NCBI GenBank assembly: GCA_019694165.1
Contig: JAIBCL010000006.1
Location: forward strand, 124,001 to 188,000
Direction: 5' to 3'
From: Verrucomicrobiaceae bacterium
Lineage (GTDB): Bacteria > Verrucomicrobiota > Verrucomicrobiia > Verrucomicrobiales > Verrucomicrobiaceae
Length of the DNA: 64,000 nucleotides
Part shown: piece by piece, positions 7,392 to 18,000 of the stretch
Layout: every line of letters begins with the position of its first letter
Position numbering within the stretch: the stretch's first letter is position 1
The notes under the pieces: generated by a model
Database searches by the model: none
Told to the model about the DNA's origin: nothing
What the model saw: the letters and a program-made list of their open reading frames with translations, nothing else
Program-made: the position numbers and the translations under genes

Positions 7392-10010
7392 TCAACGCCA
7401 CTCATGCTTCGGATAGCGTCCCTTGAGCTGGTTCTTCACGGCGGGGTAGCTCTCGCGCCAGAAGCGGCCGAGATCGCTGGTGGTCTGGATGGGGCGCTGC
7501 GCGGGTGAGAGGAGATGGACGGTGACCGTGACGCGACCGGCGGCCACCTTGGGGTTTTCGTTCACGTCGTAGAGCTGTTGCAGCACGACGGAGACGGACG
7601 GCTGCTGCTTTTCGTCATAGACGATCTTGGCGGTCTTGCCATTCTTGAGCGAGAGCCGCTCGGGTGCGTATCGTTCCAGCAGATCGCGCTGCATGGGATT
7701 CAGCCATTGGTGCAGGGCAGGGAAGACTTCCTTGTCCTTCAATTGCCGATACGCCGTCGCACCGTGGCAGACTTGCTCGATGATGATGCGGCGGTCTTCG
7801 TCGGTGATCGGCGGGATCTCCAGCTCGGGCATCCATTTGGCGAGGCAGTTCACGCGTGTGATCCATTGCTCGACGCGTTCGTTCCAGAGATTGAGCACGA
7901 GACGACCGGCGACGACTTCATCGGCGAGAAGCGTGGCGGCCGTGGCTTCATCCGGCTCGCCGCGCTCGCGGGAGGAGAGAACAAGGTCGCGGAAGCGCGT
8001 CTCTTCGACATTCACCACGCGGCGGTTGATCGCGTCGAAAAAGGCGCGCTTGCCGGTGACGATGTCGTCGGGGAAAAGCTCGCGCAGCCATTCTTCCTCG
8101 ATGCGCGTGACATTGCCGAGCTGCACCTGCAGAGCCTTGCCCTGAATCTCGGTGATCTCCGACGCGACGAGCAGACGCGGCGGCTTGATGTGCGCGTCTT
8201 TGGCGAGATGGCCGCGATTGCCGCCGGTGAGATTGTAAACTCGCGAGCCCTGACCGGTCTCGCAGCCGACGTGATCGGAGAAGCCCGCGAGGATCGTCTT
8301 CGCGAGCGCCTCGGGCGTGCCAGGCGATTCGGAAAAAGGAAGACCATGCCGCTGGCAGAGTCGGAGGAATTGATCGGCGCTTCTCGCGGCCTCGCGTGAA
8401 GCGAGCGCGTGGATGCCGTGCTGCGAGCAGGCGTTCGTGTCGAAGTTCAATGCGACGGCACGCTCGAAGGCTCGGAGCAGCGCCTGGAATTCGCTGATGT
8501 CGCCATTCTCCCAGAAGTCTTCGTTCTTGCGGTTCGTGTTGTCTTTGGTCGCGAGCAAAATCTCGCGGCCCTGCGCGATGGCAGCGCATTGCGCGGCCTC
8601 ATGCAGACAGCCTTGCTCCGCTGCGGCGAGCAACATTCGCGAGAAGCGCGGATGCAACGGGAAACCCGCCATCTTGCGGCCGATGGGCGTGACGTTGCTG
8701 TCGTGATCGAGCGCGCCGAGATCGTGCAGCAGCCGTTCGGCGCGATTGAGCGCATTGTCGGACGGTCGCTGGAACCATTCGATGTTTAGCGCGGCTTTGT
8801 CGGATGCCGTTCGGAGAGCGAGCATGGCCTCGGACAAATCGAGCCTCGCGATCTCCGGAGCCTCGCTTTCCGGGCGATGCAAATGCTCGCGCTCGGGCCA
8901 GAGACGAATGCAAACGCCAGGCCCTGTGCGGCCCGCGCGACCGGCGCGCTGCTCGGCGGAGGCGCGGCTGATCTTTTGAATCGTGAGCGTGTTGATGCCG
9001 CGACGCGGATCGTAGGCCGCGACGCGCGCGAGGCCGCAATCGACCACCGCACGCACGCCTTCGATCGTGAGCGACGTTTCAGCGACATTCGTCGAGACGA
9101 TGATCTTCCGATGATCACTCGGCGCGACGGCCGCATCCTGCTCCTGCGGCGGCAGCTCGCCATGCAGCGGAAGGATGCGGTAGTTGCGCGCGAAGCTGCG
9201 ACCGCTCAGCGCGGCGATCGTTTTCCGAATCTCGTAACCGCCCGGCATGAAGACGAGGATGTCTCCATCGAACGACGAGGACTGAAGGGACGATGGGGAC
9301 AAAAGGGATTCGCATGCGCGTGCCGCCTGATCCCAGACGGCTTCGTCGTAGCCGAGTTTGTTTTTTTGCGGGGGCTGGTAGCGCACATCTACGGGAAAGG
9401 TGCGGCCTTCTGACTCGAGCATTTTGCACGGCTTCAAAAAGTCGTGCAGCGGCCCAGGCACCAGCGTGGCCGACATGACGATGATCTTGAGGTCGGGCCG
9501 TCGCGCCTTCTGCATCGCATGTGCCCAGGCCAGACACAGATCGCCATCGAGATGCCGCTCGTGGAATTCATCGATCACGAGACAGCCGACCTTCGAGAGC
9601 GTGGGATCTTCCAGCAAATGGCGCAGCATCACGCCTTCGGTCACATACATGAGCCGCGTGTCCTTGCTGCTCACATTCTCAAAGCGCACCTGATAACCCA
9701 CCTCTTCGCCGAGCCGGCCACCGCGCTCCTTCGCCACACGCGCCGCTAGCATTCGCGCGGCGATGCGCCGTGGTTGCAGTACCATCACGCGTTTGTCGCC
9801 GAGAATGCCGGAGTCGAGCACGAACTTCGGCACCTGCGTCGATTTGCCCGAGCCCGTCGGCGCTTTGATCAGCAGATTCGGCAGTGCGGGATCGCGCATC
9901 GCCGTGAGTACGGCATCGCGGATTTCGTAGATGGGAAGCTGTTCGGGCGAGGGCAAGGCGGTGGAGATCGTGGGTAGTGGAGATGGTGGCTGGTGGTGAT
10001 GAGGCGTCAA
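7392..10010 (-). CDS. hrpB: ATP-dependent RNA helicase HrpB
   Basis: 872 residues, a DEAH-box superfamily 2 helicase. Motif I is PTGSGKST (51-58), motif II DEFH (147-150), motif III MSATL (about 179-183), and the helicase C-terminal block SAEQRAGRAGRTGPG is clear. The end of the protein (PAQRPIQTTSDLGRFW ... RYPKHEWR) is the diagnostic HrpB C-terminal domain. HrpB is a conserved but non-essential cytoplasmic helicase of uncertain substrate, and the length fits the family. The N-terminus is His/Pro-rich (MTPHHHQPPSP) and not conserved, so the true start could be slightly later. It is divergent from guaA with 146 bp between them; its 3' end abuts a REP hairpin. Confidence 0.95.
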   Translation of the reverse strand: MTPHHHQPPSPLPTISTALPSPEQLPIYEIRDAVLTAMRDPALPNLLIKAPTGSGKSTQVPKFVLDSGILGDKRVMVLQPRRIAARMLAARVAKERGGRLGEEVGYQVRFENVSSKDTRLMYVTEGVMLRHLLEDPTLSKVGCLVIDEFHERHLDGDLCLAWAHAMQKARRPDLKIIVMSATLVPGPLHDFLKPCKMLESEGRTFPVDVRYQPPQKNKLGYDEAVWDQAARACESLLSPSSLQSSSFDGDILVFMPGGYEIRKTIAALSGRSFARNYRILPLHGELPPQEQDAAVAPSDHRKIIVSTNVAETSLTIEGVRAVVDCGLARVAAYDPRRGINTLTIQKISRASAEQRAGRAGRTGPGVCIRLWPEREHLHRPESEAPEIARLDLSEAMLALRTASDKAALNIEWFQRPSDNALNRAERLLHDLGALDHDSNVTPIGRKMAGFPLHPRFSRMLLAAAEQGCLHEAAQCAAIAQGREILLATKDNTNRKNEDFWENGDISEFQALLRAFERAVALNFDTNACSQHGIHALASREAARSADQFLRLCQRHGLPFSESPGTPEALAKTILAGFSDHVGCETGQGSRVYNLTGGNRGHLAKDAHIKPPRLLVASEITEIQGKALQVQLGNVTRIEEEWLRELFPDDIVTGKRAFFDAINRRVVNVEETRFRDLVLSSRERGEPDEATAATLLADEVVAGRLVLNLWNERVEQWITRVNCLAKWMPELEIPPITDEDRRIIIEQVCHGATAYRQLKDKEVFPALHQWLNPMQRDLLERYAPERLSLKNGKTAKIVYDEKQQPSVSVVLQQLYDVNENPKVAAGRVTVTVHLLSPAQRPIQTTSDLGRFWRESYPAVKNQLKGRYPKHEWR

Positions 10011-10156
10011 TTCGAGCCGTTTGCTATTTTGATTTCGCCAGGAGGCGCGGGCCTCGACAATTGTGGTGGTGACGCCTGGCGTCGATCTCTGCTAGGCGAA
10101 ACCGCGGCCGCACGGCTCGTACGTTTGCTTGCAGGGGCGGGTCTGCTCCGTAAAGC

Positions 10157-11695
10157 GTGTCCCTTTCCATGACACCGAATGAAGTAGCCGTCCTCGACTA
10201 CGGCGGACAATACTGCCAGCTCATCGTGCGCCGCGTGCGCGAGCTTGGCTTCGCCTCGCACCTCTACGCGCCGGAGCGGCTCGCGGAGCTGAACCGGCCG
10301 GGTGCGATCATTCTCGGCGGCGGCCCCCGCAGCACGTCGGATGCGGATGCGCCGGACGTGGATTTTGCAAAACTGATGTCCTTCGGCGTGCCGGTGCTCG
10401 GAATCTGCTACGGCATGCAATTGCTCAACATCAAGCACGGCGGCACGGTGAGGCCCGGCGTGACCCGCGAGTACGGGCCGGCCAAGCTCGTCGTGGCCGA
10501 CGCGGAGTGCCCGATGTTTCAAGGTGTGTCCCGCGAATCGCAGGTGTGGATGAGCCACAGCGACACATGCCAGGATCGCAGCGGCGGGACGAAGGTGGCG
10601 GCCACGAATGAGGACGGCGTGCCGGTGGCGTTGCAATGGAGCCCGACGTGCTTTGGCATCCAGTTTCATCCCGAGGTCACGCACTCGCACGAAGGCACGT
10701 CGATTCTGCGGAACTTCCTCACCCACACGGGCGCGAAGCTGGCGAAGTTTGACATCCAGGCGTTCAAGGCGCGGATGCTCGAGCAGATCAAACTCGACGT
10801 CGGCTCGCGCGAAGTGATCTGCGGTGTGAGCGGCGGCGTTGATTCCACGGTGCTCGCCGTCCTGCTGCAGCGCGCCGGCGTGAAAGTGCGCGCGCTTTAC
10901 ATTGACACGGGCCTCATGCGCCTGAACGAAACGCCGGAGGTGAAGGCGCAGTTCGAGGAGGTCGGCGTGCCCATCGAGGTCGTCGATGCCAGCGAGCGCT
11001 TCCTTGCGGCGCTCAAAGGTGTGACCGATCCCGAACAGAAGCGCAAGATCATCGGCAACCTTTTCATCGACGTCTTCTGGTCCGCGGCGGGCGAAAAGGT
11101 GCAGCTGCTCGCGCAGGGCACGCTCTACCCTGACGTGATCGAGAGCGCCACGAGCGGCAGCATTGCCAGCAAGATCAAGACGCACCACAACCGTGTCGAT
11201 CGCATCATGGAACTCAAGGCGCAGGGCAAGGTGCTGGAGCCTCTGGCCGAGCTCTTCAAAGACGAAGTCCGTGCGCTCGGCCAGAGCCTGGGGATTCCGC
11301 ATCGCGCCCTGTGGAGGCATCCATTCCCCGGCCCCGGCCTGGCCGTACGCGTGCCGGGTGAGATCACTCCCGAAAAGCTCGCCATCTGCCGCGCCGCCGA
11401 TGACATCTGGATCAAGGAACTGCGCCGCAGCGGTGAGTACGACCGCGTCTGGCAAGCCTACGCCGCGCTGCTGCCGGTGAAGACCGTCGGTGTAAAGGGC
11501 GACGAGCGCAGCTACGAGGCCGCCATCAGCCTCCGCGCTGTGATCAGTGAGGATGCGATGACCGCCGACTGGGTCGAGCTGCCCTTCGATGTGCTGCGCG
11601 CCGCTTCAAACAAGATCCTTAACACCGTCAAAGGCGTGAATCGAGTGCTCTACGACATCAGCACCAAGCCGCCCGCCAGCATCGAGTGGGAGTGA
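10157..11695 (+). CDS. guaA: GMP synthase (glutamine-hydrolysing)
   Basis: 512 residues. Converts XMP + ATP + glutamine to GMP, the last step of guanine nucleotide synthesis, in the cytoplasm. An N-terminal class I glutamine amidotransferase has the nucleophile Cys84 in GICYGMQ and His171/Glu173 in FHPEVTHS. The ATP-pyrophosphatase P-loop is SGGVDS (225-230). The C-terminal dimerisation domain ends NRVLYDISTKPPASIEWE, the canonical GuaA terminus. All key residues are present and the length is normal. Start could be the ATG at 10157 or the one at 10169 (MTPNEVAVLDYGGQY), which fits the family better; neither has a clear Shine-Dalgarno sequence. It is monocistronic: a 216-bp gap follows before the next gene. 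Confidence 0.97.
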   Translation: MSLSMTPNEVAVLDYGGQYCQLIVRRVRELGFASHLYAPERLAELNRPGAIILGGGPRSTSDADAPDVDFAKLMSFGVPVLGICYGMQLLNIKHGGTVRPGVTREYGPAKLVVADAECPMFQGVSRESQVWMSHSDTCQDRSGGTKVAATNEDGVPVALQWSPTCFGIQFHPEVTHSHEGTSILRNFLTHTGAKLAKFDIQAFKARMLEQIKLDVGSREVICGVSGGVDSTVLAVLLQRAGVKVRALYIDTGLMRLNETPEVKAQFEEVGVPIEVVDASERFLAALKGVTDPEQKRKIIGNLFIDVFWSAAGEKVQLLAQGTLYPDVIESATSGSIASKIKTHHNRVDRIMELKAQGKVLEPLAELFKDEVRALGQSLGIPHRALWRHPFPGPGLAVRVPGEITPEKLAICRAADDIWIKELRRSGEYDRVWQAYAALLPVKTVGVKGDERSYEAAISLRAVISEDAMTADWVELPFDVLRAASNKILNTVKGVNRVLYDISTKPPASIEWE

Positions 11696-11911
11696 GGCAT
11701 CGGCGGCTCGGGGAAGGAGCGCTTTCGTGCAGGGACGGCGCGTTGTCGTCGCCCGGGCGTGGTCGGCCGCATCCGCCGTTCGGTTGTGGATGATCCGCAC
11801 TGAGGCCCCTTCCGTGTGATTTCCAAAGCGGAGACCGGTGCGCCGACTTGCGCGACAGATCACGGCGATCCAAGGCGTTTCCGAGGCCCACCACCCGACC
11901 CACACCGACCG

Positions 11912-14900
11912 ATGAAAGCATTCGCCCTCGCGTTCGCCCTCGCCGCATCCCTGCCCGCAATGGCAGAAGACGCGGGCCTCTTGATCCAACTCGGCATCAC
12001 CGACAAGGAGCCGGCCGTCTGGGACGGCAGCATCAAGGTGACGCCCGGTGAAGTACAGGACATCACTGGCTGGCGCTTTGAAAAAACCGATGCCCTTGAC
12101 GGCAAGTCAGGCTGGAAGGCATCGACGCGCACCCAGGCCGTGCAGGGGCGCACGAACCGCCTGCAAAAGAAGGCCGCCGTGCAGAACGAGCCGGCGAAAG
12201 GCAAAGGCAAGGGTCAAGGCAAGGGACAGGGGAAGGGACAGGGGCAGAACAAGAACGCCCAGCAGCTCGCGGCAGGTCAGATGACGGACAATGGCGTCTT
12301 CGTGCGCCTGCACGACGTGACGAACGACTCGCTCATCGAGGTGACGACGGCGCAGGGGAATTTCAGCTTCAAACTCGGCGATGTTAAAGATGGCGATCCG
12401 CTCGATTTGCTGGATGGCCGCGCCGCCGTGCAGCGAACCGCGGTGCTCGGTCGTCGCCTCTCGCCCGAGCGCGCGGACGATGATTATCCTGCGATGACGA
12501 TCGCGAAGGATGGCACAGGCTATCTGGTGTATCAGAGCTTCACGCCCGGCATCGACCGCGACGAGCGCGCGAAGCGCTGGGAGACGGAGCCGGCGGATTT
12601 GTCGTTCCTCAACAAACCGGCCGGTGGCGACCAGCTCTGGCTGCATGTGCGCAAGGACAACAAGTGGGACGAGCGCATCGCCGTGACAGACCCGGGGCGC
12701 GACATCTACAAGTCGGCGGTCGCCGTCGATGGCAAAGGTGCGGCATGGATCGTGTGGAGCGAGCGTGTGAACGGGAATTTCGACATCTTCGTGCGCTCCT
12801 TTGCCGGTGGAAAACTCGGCGGGACCACCAACGTGTCGAACACGCCGGGCAACGACGTTTCTCCAGTCGCGACGACCGATGCGACGGGGCATGTGTGGAT
12901 CGCGTGGCAAGGTGCGGAGAAGACAATGTTTGCCATCAAGTCGCGCCGTCAGACGGATACGGGGTGGTCGGAGACAGTGGCGGTCTCCTCGAACACCGGA
13001 AACTGCTGGCTGCCGGCCATCGCTGCGGGCAAGACAGGCGTGGCGATCGCGTGGGACACCTATGAAAAGGGCGACTACGACGTGTGGCTGCGCGAGTTCT
13101 CGGACGGCGGGGAAGGCAAGGCTGCATGCGCCGTGGCGAACAGCGGACTCTACGAGGCGCGTCCGTCGCTGACCTACGACAACGACGGCGCACTGTGGAT
13201 CGCGTGGGAGAAGAGCGGCCAGACCTGGGGCAAGGACTGGGGCGCGTACGACAGCGCGGATGGCATCGGCCTTTATCGTGACCGGCAGATCGGCCTCATC
13301 GTCCTCAAGGACGGCCAGTGGAACCAGCCGGCGGGTGACATCACGAGCGCACTGCCCGGCGCACAGCCGCGTGGGAAGGGCAAGAAGGGCAAGGCACGCG
13401 GCACGGACGCCACCGCGCCGCCGCCGCCGGTGAGCCCGGAAGTGGCCGATGGATTCAATCCACAAGCGTTCCTCCAGCCTGCGCAGCGCCGGGGTGCGCC
13501 AGGAGAGCACGCCGCCGCGCAGGGTTGGAACACGTTCAACAATCTCGGCCGCCTCACCTGCGACGCCGAAGGCCGCATCTGGTGCCTCGTGCGCACACGC
13601 CTGAACAGCTTCCGCGGCCCCGTCGGCTCCACCTGGGTGACGTATGCGACCTATTTGAATGGAGACGAATGGGTCGGCCCGATCCTCGTGCCCCACTCGG
13701 ACAATCTGATCTACAATCTGCCCGCGCTCGCCGCCGGCCGGCAGGCGCTGTTTGTCGCCCACTCGACCGACCATCGCATGGATCGCTACGGCGAGTTCAA
13801 CAAGGCCAGGGACCCGAAGGGCAAAGGCGGCAATGCCGCGCTCGATGCGAACAAAGACCCCTTCGACAACGATGTTTACTTCACTCGCCTCCAGGCGCAA
13901 AACGACGCGAAGCCAGCCGTGCTGAAGCCGGCAGCCACGCCTCCGGCTGACAATCCCCCGCCCGGGGCACGCACCGTCGCCGAGCGTGCAGACCTGAAGG
14001 CCATCCGGGACTTCCGCATGGACCTCAATGGTGCGAAGCTGCAGATCGTGCGCGGTGAATTCCACCGCCACACCGAGATCAGCGGTGATGGCGCCGGCGA
14101 CGGTCCTCTCGAAGACATGTGGCGCTATGCCGTCGACGCCGCGTCGATGGACTGGCTCGGCAATGGTGACCACGACAACGGCAATGGCCGCGAGTACACC
14201 TGGTGGCTCACGCAGAAGACCACGGATGCATTTCATCTGCCCGGCACGTTCACCCCGATGTTCAGTTACGAGCGCAGCGTCAGCTATCCCGAAGGACACC
14301 GGAATGTCGTCTTCGCCCAGCGCGGCGTGCGTACGCTCCCGCGGCTGCCGATCAGTGATCCGCGTGTGTTCGCTCCCGCGCCCGACACGTTGATGCTCTA
14401 CAAGTATCTCAAGCTCTTCGGCGGTGTTTGTGCCAGCCACACCAGCGTCGGCACCATGGGCACCGACTGGCGGAACTGGGACGCCGAGGTGGAGCCGATG
14501 GTCGAGGTTTACCAGGGCGCGCGGCAAAACTACGAGTATCCGGGCTGCCCGCGCTGCCCCACGGAGCGCGATGCCATCGGTGGCTGGGAGCCCGCCGGCT
14601 TCATCAACAACGCCTTCGCCAAGGGCTGCAAGTTCAGCTTCCAGAGCAGCAGCGACCACGGCAGCACGCACATCAGCTACGCGATGGTGTACACCGATGA
14701 CTTCAGCCGCGAAGGCATCGTCAAGGCGATGAAACTGCGCCACACCTATGGTGCCACCGACAACATCATCGCCGATTTCTGCTGCAAGGCCGCCGACGGC
14801 AAATGGCGCATGATGGGTGACGACGTCACGGTGAAAGGCGCGCCCGAGCTGGTGATCAAGTTCATCGGCACCACGCCCATCGCGAAGGTGACCATCGTGA

Positions 14901-15070
14901 AGGACAACGTGGAAATCCCGCTCGAGGTGAAGCCCGGCAGCAAGACGTTCGAAGCAAAATGGACCGATCCGAAACCCGAAGCCGGCAAGACCAGCTACTA
15001 CTACGTCCGCGCCGAGCAGGACAACAGCGAGCTGTGCTGGGCCTCTCCGATGTGGATCAAGAGCGAGTAA
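11912..15070 (+). CDS. Large secreted protein with beta-propeller-like region and C-terminal PHP-like domain
   Basis: 1,052 residues with a Sec signal (MKAFALAFALAASLPAMA), so probably periplasmic or extracellular. Residues about 190-680 contain repeated D-x-x-G-x-x-W-I-A-W units (AAWIVWSE, HVWIAWQG, ALWIAWEK), which suggest a sialidase- or propeller-like fold. Residues about 715-1000 hold GEFHRHTEISGDG, GNGDHDNG and SSDHGS, the histidine/aspartate pattern of PHP-type metal-dependent hydrolases (DUF3604-like 'GELHGHT' proteins). Two basic low-complexity tracts, KGKGQGKGQGKGQGQ near residue 100 and RGKGKKGKARG near 490, look like linkers. The ATG at 11912 was chosen because it places the signal peptide at the N-terminus. 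It converges on the copper oxidase gene with only 7 bp between stops. The substrate is unknown. Confidence 0.82.
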   Translation: MKAFALAFALAASLPAMAEDAGLLIQLGITDKEPAVWDGSIKVTPGEVQDITGWRFEKTDALDGKSGWKASTRTQAVQGRTNRLQKKAAVQNEPAKGKGKGQGKGQGKGQGQNKNAQQLAAGQMTDNGVFVRLHDVTNDSLIEVTTAQGNFSFKLGDVKDGDPLDLLDGRAAVQRTAVLGRRLSPERADDDYPAMTIAKDGTGYLVYQSFTPGIDRDERAKRWETEPADLSFLNKPAGGDQLWLHVRKDNKWDERIAVTDPGRDIYKSAVAVDGKGAAWIVWSERVNGNFDIFVRSFAGGKLGGTTNVSNTPGNDVSPVATTDATGHVWIAWQGAEKTMFAIKSRRQTDTGWSETVAVSSNTGNCWLPAIAAGKTGVAIAWDTYEKGDYDVWLREFSDGGEGKAACAVANSGLYEARPSLTYDNDGALWIAWEKSGQTWGKDWGAYDSADGIGLYRDRQIGLIVLKDGQWNQPAGDITSALPGAQPRGKGKKGKARGTDATAPPPPVSPEVADGFNPQAFLQPAQRRGAPGEHAAAQGWNTFNNLGRLTCDAEGRIWCLVRTRLNSFRGPVGSTWVTYATYLNGDEWVGPILVPHSDNLIYNLPALAAGRQALFVAHSTDHRMDRYGEFNKARDPKGKGGNAALDANKDPFDNDVYFTRLQAQNDAKPAVLKPAATPPADNPPPGARTVAERADLKAIRDFRMDLNGAKLQIVRGEFHRHTEISGDGAGDGPLEDMWRYAVDAASMDWLGNGDHDNGNGREYTWWLTQKTTDAFHLPGTFTPMFSYERSVSYPEGHRNVVFAQRGVRTLPRLPISDPRVFAPAPDTLMLYKYLKLFGGVCASHTSVGTMGTDWRNWDAEVEPMVEVYQGARQNYEYPGCPRCPTERDAIGGWEPAGFINNAFAKGCKFSFQSSSDHGSTHISYAMVYTDDFSREGIVKAMKLRHTYGATDNIIADFCCKAADGKWRMMGDDVTVKGAPELVIKFIGTTPIAKVTIVKDNVEIPLEVKPGSKTFEAKWTDPKPEAGKTSYYYVRAEQDNSELCWASPMWIKSE

Positions 15071-15077
15071 TCCTGCC

Positions 15078-18000
15078 TCAGCCCGAAATCGTCGGAATCT
15101 TCACGCGATAAAATCCCTTCGAACCGCCTAAGCGGGTCTGGTCGGTTTCAGTGAACGTCGCGCTCGTGCCGTCGCTGGTCACGGAGCCGACGTCGGTCCA
15201 GTTCGTCAGATCGGGCGACCATTGGAGCGTATAGGTGGTGCCGGGCGTGGATTTGAAATCGAGCTGGATGAAGCTGTTGCTTCCGTAGCGAGTAAAGCTG
15301 GCCACGCTCAGATCCTCGGTTGCATTGTTCACGACGACGAACTGACCCATCAAGCCGGCGTCCTCGTGATTCGGGAAGTGGCAGTGATACATGAAGGGGT
15401 TCGTGTTGCTGGCGAAGTGATCGAATTTCGCGATGAAGGTGACGGTCTGGTTCTGACCGATGAAGAGCACGTCCTTCCAGCCCTCCTCATAGGTCTTCAC
15501 TCCCGCATTGTTCCCGCCGGTGCGTGAGGTGATGTGAAACTGGATGTCGTGAATGTGGAAGGCGTGGCTGAAACCGGACGAGTTCGTCAGCGTCCACTTT
15601 TCGACGGCGTTGAGGCCGAGCGTCTGATTGATCACGCTGGGCGAATAGACCAGGTGGTCGAAGCTGAACGGCGCACCGCCGGGGAAGCCGTCAGTGAGGG
15701 TGAGCGTGCGGTTGTTCGTGACCTGCGCGTCGGTGTAGAACGTGTTCGTCGTCAGCGTGGCCGGGCGAGTGGTGACGGGACTGGCCGTCTGCGCTCCTAC
15801 ATTGCAGTGCAGGATGGTGAAGGTCGTGTTGTTCAAGAGGCTGCCGAAGCGTCCCGTCGTGGCGGGTTCGCCGCCGGGGTAATCGTTCGCCTGGCCGGAG
15901 TTGTAAGCCTTGATGTCGAAGCTGCTGCCGACCGTGTCCCCGGTAAGATCGACGAGAATCTCCACTCGCTCGCCGACCGCGAGATACATGCGCGTCACGG
16001 CGATGGGTGCGCTCACGAGGCCGCCGTCGGTGCCGATGACGTAGAACGTGCGATCCGCGCCCGCGGCGGTGGTGATGCCGAGATTGTAGCTGCGCTCCAT
16101 TTCGGCGTTCAGGATGCGGAAGCGCACGTATTGCCTCGGCAACGTGACCTGCGCGTTCAGCGTGCCATTGACCAGCATCACATCGCCGTACTCGGAGTTG
16201 GTGGTGACGAGCTGATTGTTCGTGAAGCGACGGCTCGTCAGCCCCAGTGGGATGTCATCGACGCCATAGGTGCGCGGCAGATTGAGCGCGGCCTCCTGCT
16301 CGTCGCGGATGATGATGAGACCGCCCGCACCCATGCTCATCTGGAACTGTGTGGTCTCGTGCAGATGCGGGTGGAACCAGTAGGTGCCGGCGTTGTTCGC
16401 CACCGTGAAGCTCGGAGACCATGTGGTGCCCGCCGGAATCGTCTGATGCGGCCCACCGTCCATGATCGCGGGAATGTGGAAGCCGTGCCAGTGAGTTGTC
16501 GTGGTGTCCGGCAGGTTGTTCGTGACATTGAGCTTCACCCAGTCGCCCTTGTTCATGATGAGCGTCGGCCCCCAGAATAGCATGTTGTTGTAGGCGTAAG
16601 TGTTCGTCGCCGCGCCGGAGTAGAACTGTTTGCTGGTGGCGTGCAGGTTGAGATTGAAGTTCGTGCCGGTCATCACTTCGGGGATGACGAGCGGATTGTA
16701 GGTCTGCGCGGTGGTGAGCGTGACATTCACCGGCGCGGTGGTGGTGGCATTGCCCGCATTGTCGTAGGCGACAGCGGTGATGCCGTTGGTTCCAAAGCCA
16801 AGCGGCGTGACGATGCTCCATGTGGCGAAGTTGTCGGATGTTGTCGCCGTCGCTCCGTTCACCGTGACCTTGCTGATGCCGGAGAGCGCGTCGGAGGCCG
16901 TGCCGGTGACGGTGACGCTGTTCGTCGCCGTCGAGGTGCCGCTGGCGGGAGACGTGATCGCCACAGCCGGGGCTGCACCGTCCTGCATGGAGGAAACCAC
17001 ATTGCTGTAGGATGACGAGCCGACGTTGTTCGTGGCGAGCAGGCGATAGTAATATGTGGCGCCGCTGGTGAGGTTCGAGAACGAAGCACTCGTGCCAGCG
17101 ACCGTCTGCGATGCGAGCACCGTGCTGAAGTTTGACGTGGTGGAAACCTGGATGGTGTAACTCTGCGCACCGGCCACAGCAGTCCAGGAAATGGTCTTCG
17201 ATGATCCCTGGCTGTAGGCCCCAAGCGCCGCCAACGCAGGCGTGGATGGTACCGTCAGAGCGTTCACGGCGAGGCTCACGCCGCGCGTCGCATTGCCCGT
17301 GCCATTGCTCGTGTTCGTGAAGGTGACCGTGTCCGTGTAGCTGCCGATGGCGAGCGAGTTCGCCGCCGTGTTGATGCTCGCGGTGACAGTCGTGTTCGCT
17401 CCCGCAGCCAGCGTGCCGCCCGTGCCGCTGAGGGTGAGCCACGGCTGCGTCTTTGCCGCCGTCCAGTTCATCGAAGCGGTGCCGGTGTTTGTGATCGTGT
17501 AGGTCGCGCCCGACGGCGTGAAGGGTCCGCCCGCGAATCCGCTTGAAGCGAGCGTCGTCGCAGGCGTGACGTTCATCGCAGGCGTGCCGGTGGTGACGGT
17601 GTAGCTGTTCGTCGCGCTCGTCGTGGATGCGCTGCTGCTGTCCGTCGCCGTGATGGAATACGTGACCGTGGTGCCCGACGTCTGCGCGGGAATGCTCGCG
17701 GCGTAGGTCGATCCAGACGAGTTCGACATGTTCACCGTGACCGGCGTGCTCGTGCCGCCGACGGTGACCAGCACGTCATCGAGATAAGTGCGCGGCACCT
17801 GATTGGTGCCGGCGCCGGCGAACCGGAAGCGCAGCTTCAGCGTGCTCACCCGCTCGGCACCAGTGAGCGTGTAGCTGAACTGCTGAAAGGCGTGATTGAT
17901 GCCTGTGAGTTCGCTCAGCCGGGTGGTGAACGTCGCACCGTCCGTGGCCGTTTGAAAATCCCAGCCCTGCGTGCCGGAGAGGCCGCTCGTCGCGATCCAG

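Noticed and set aside
10011-10156. Purine riboswitch ahead of guaA
   Set aside because: I could not find the conserved three-way junction or loop-loop sequences; only short imperfect inverted repeats are present.
12107-14743. 878-codon minus-strand open frame
   Set aside because: Antisense of the PHP-like protein; its composition (His/Arg/Ala/Gly-rich) reflects GC-rich complementary codons.
15071-15077. Terminator between the converging giant genes
   Set aside because: Only 7 bp separate the stops and no hairpin with a T-run is visible; termination must lie within coding DNA.
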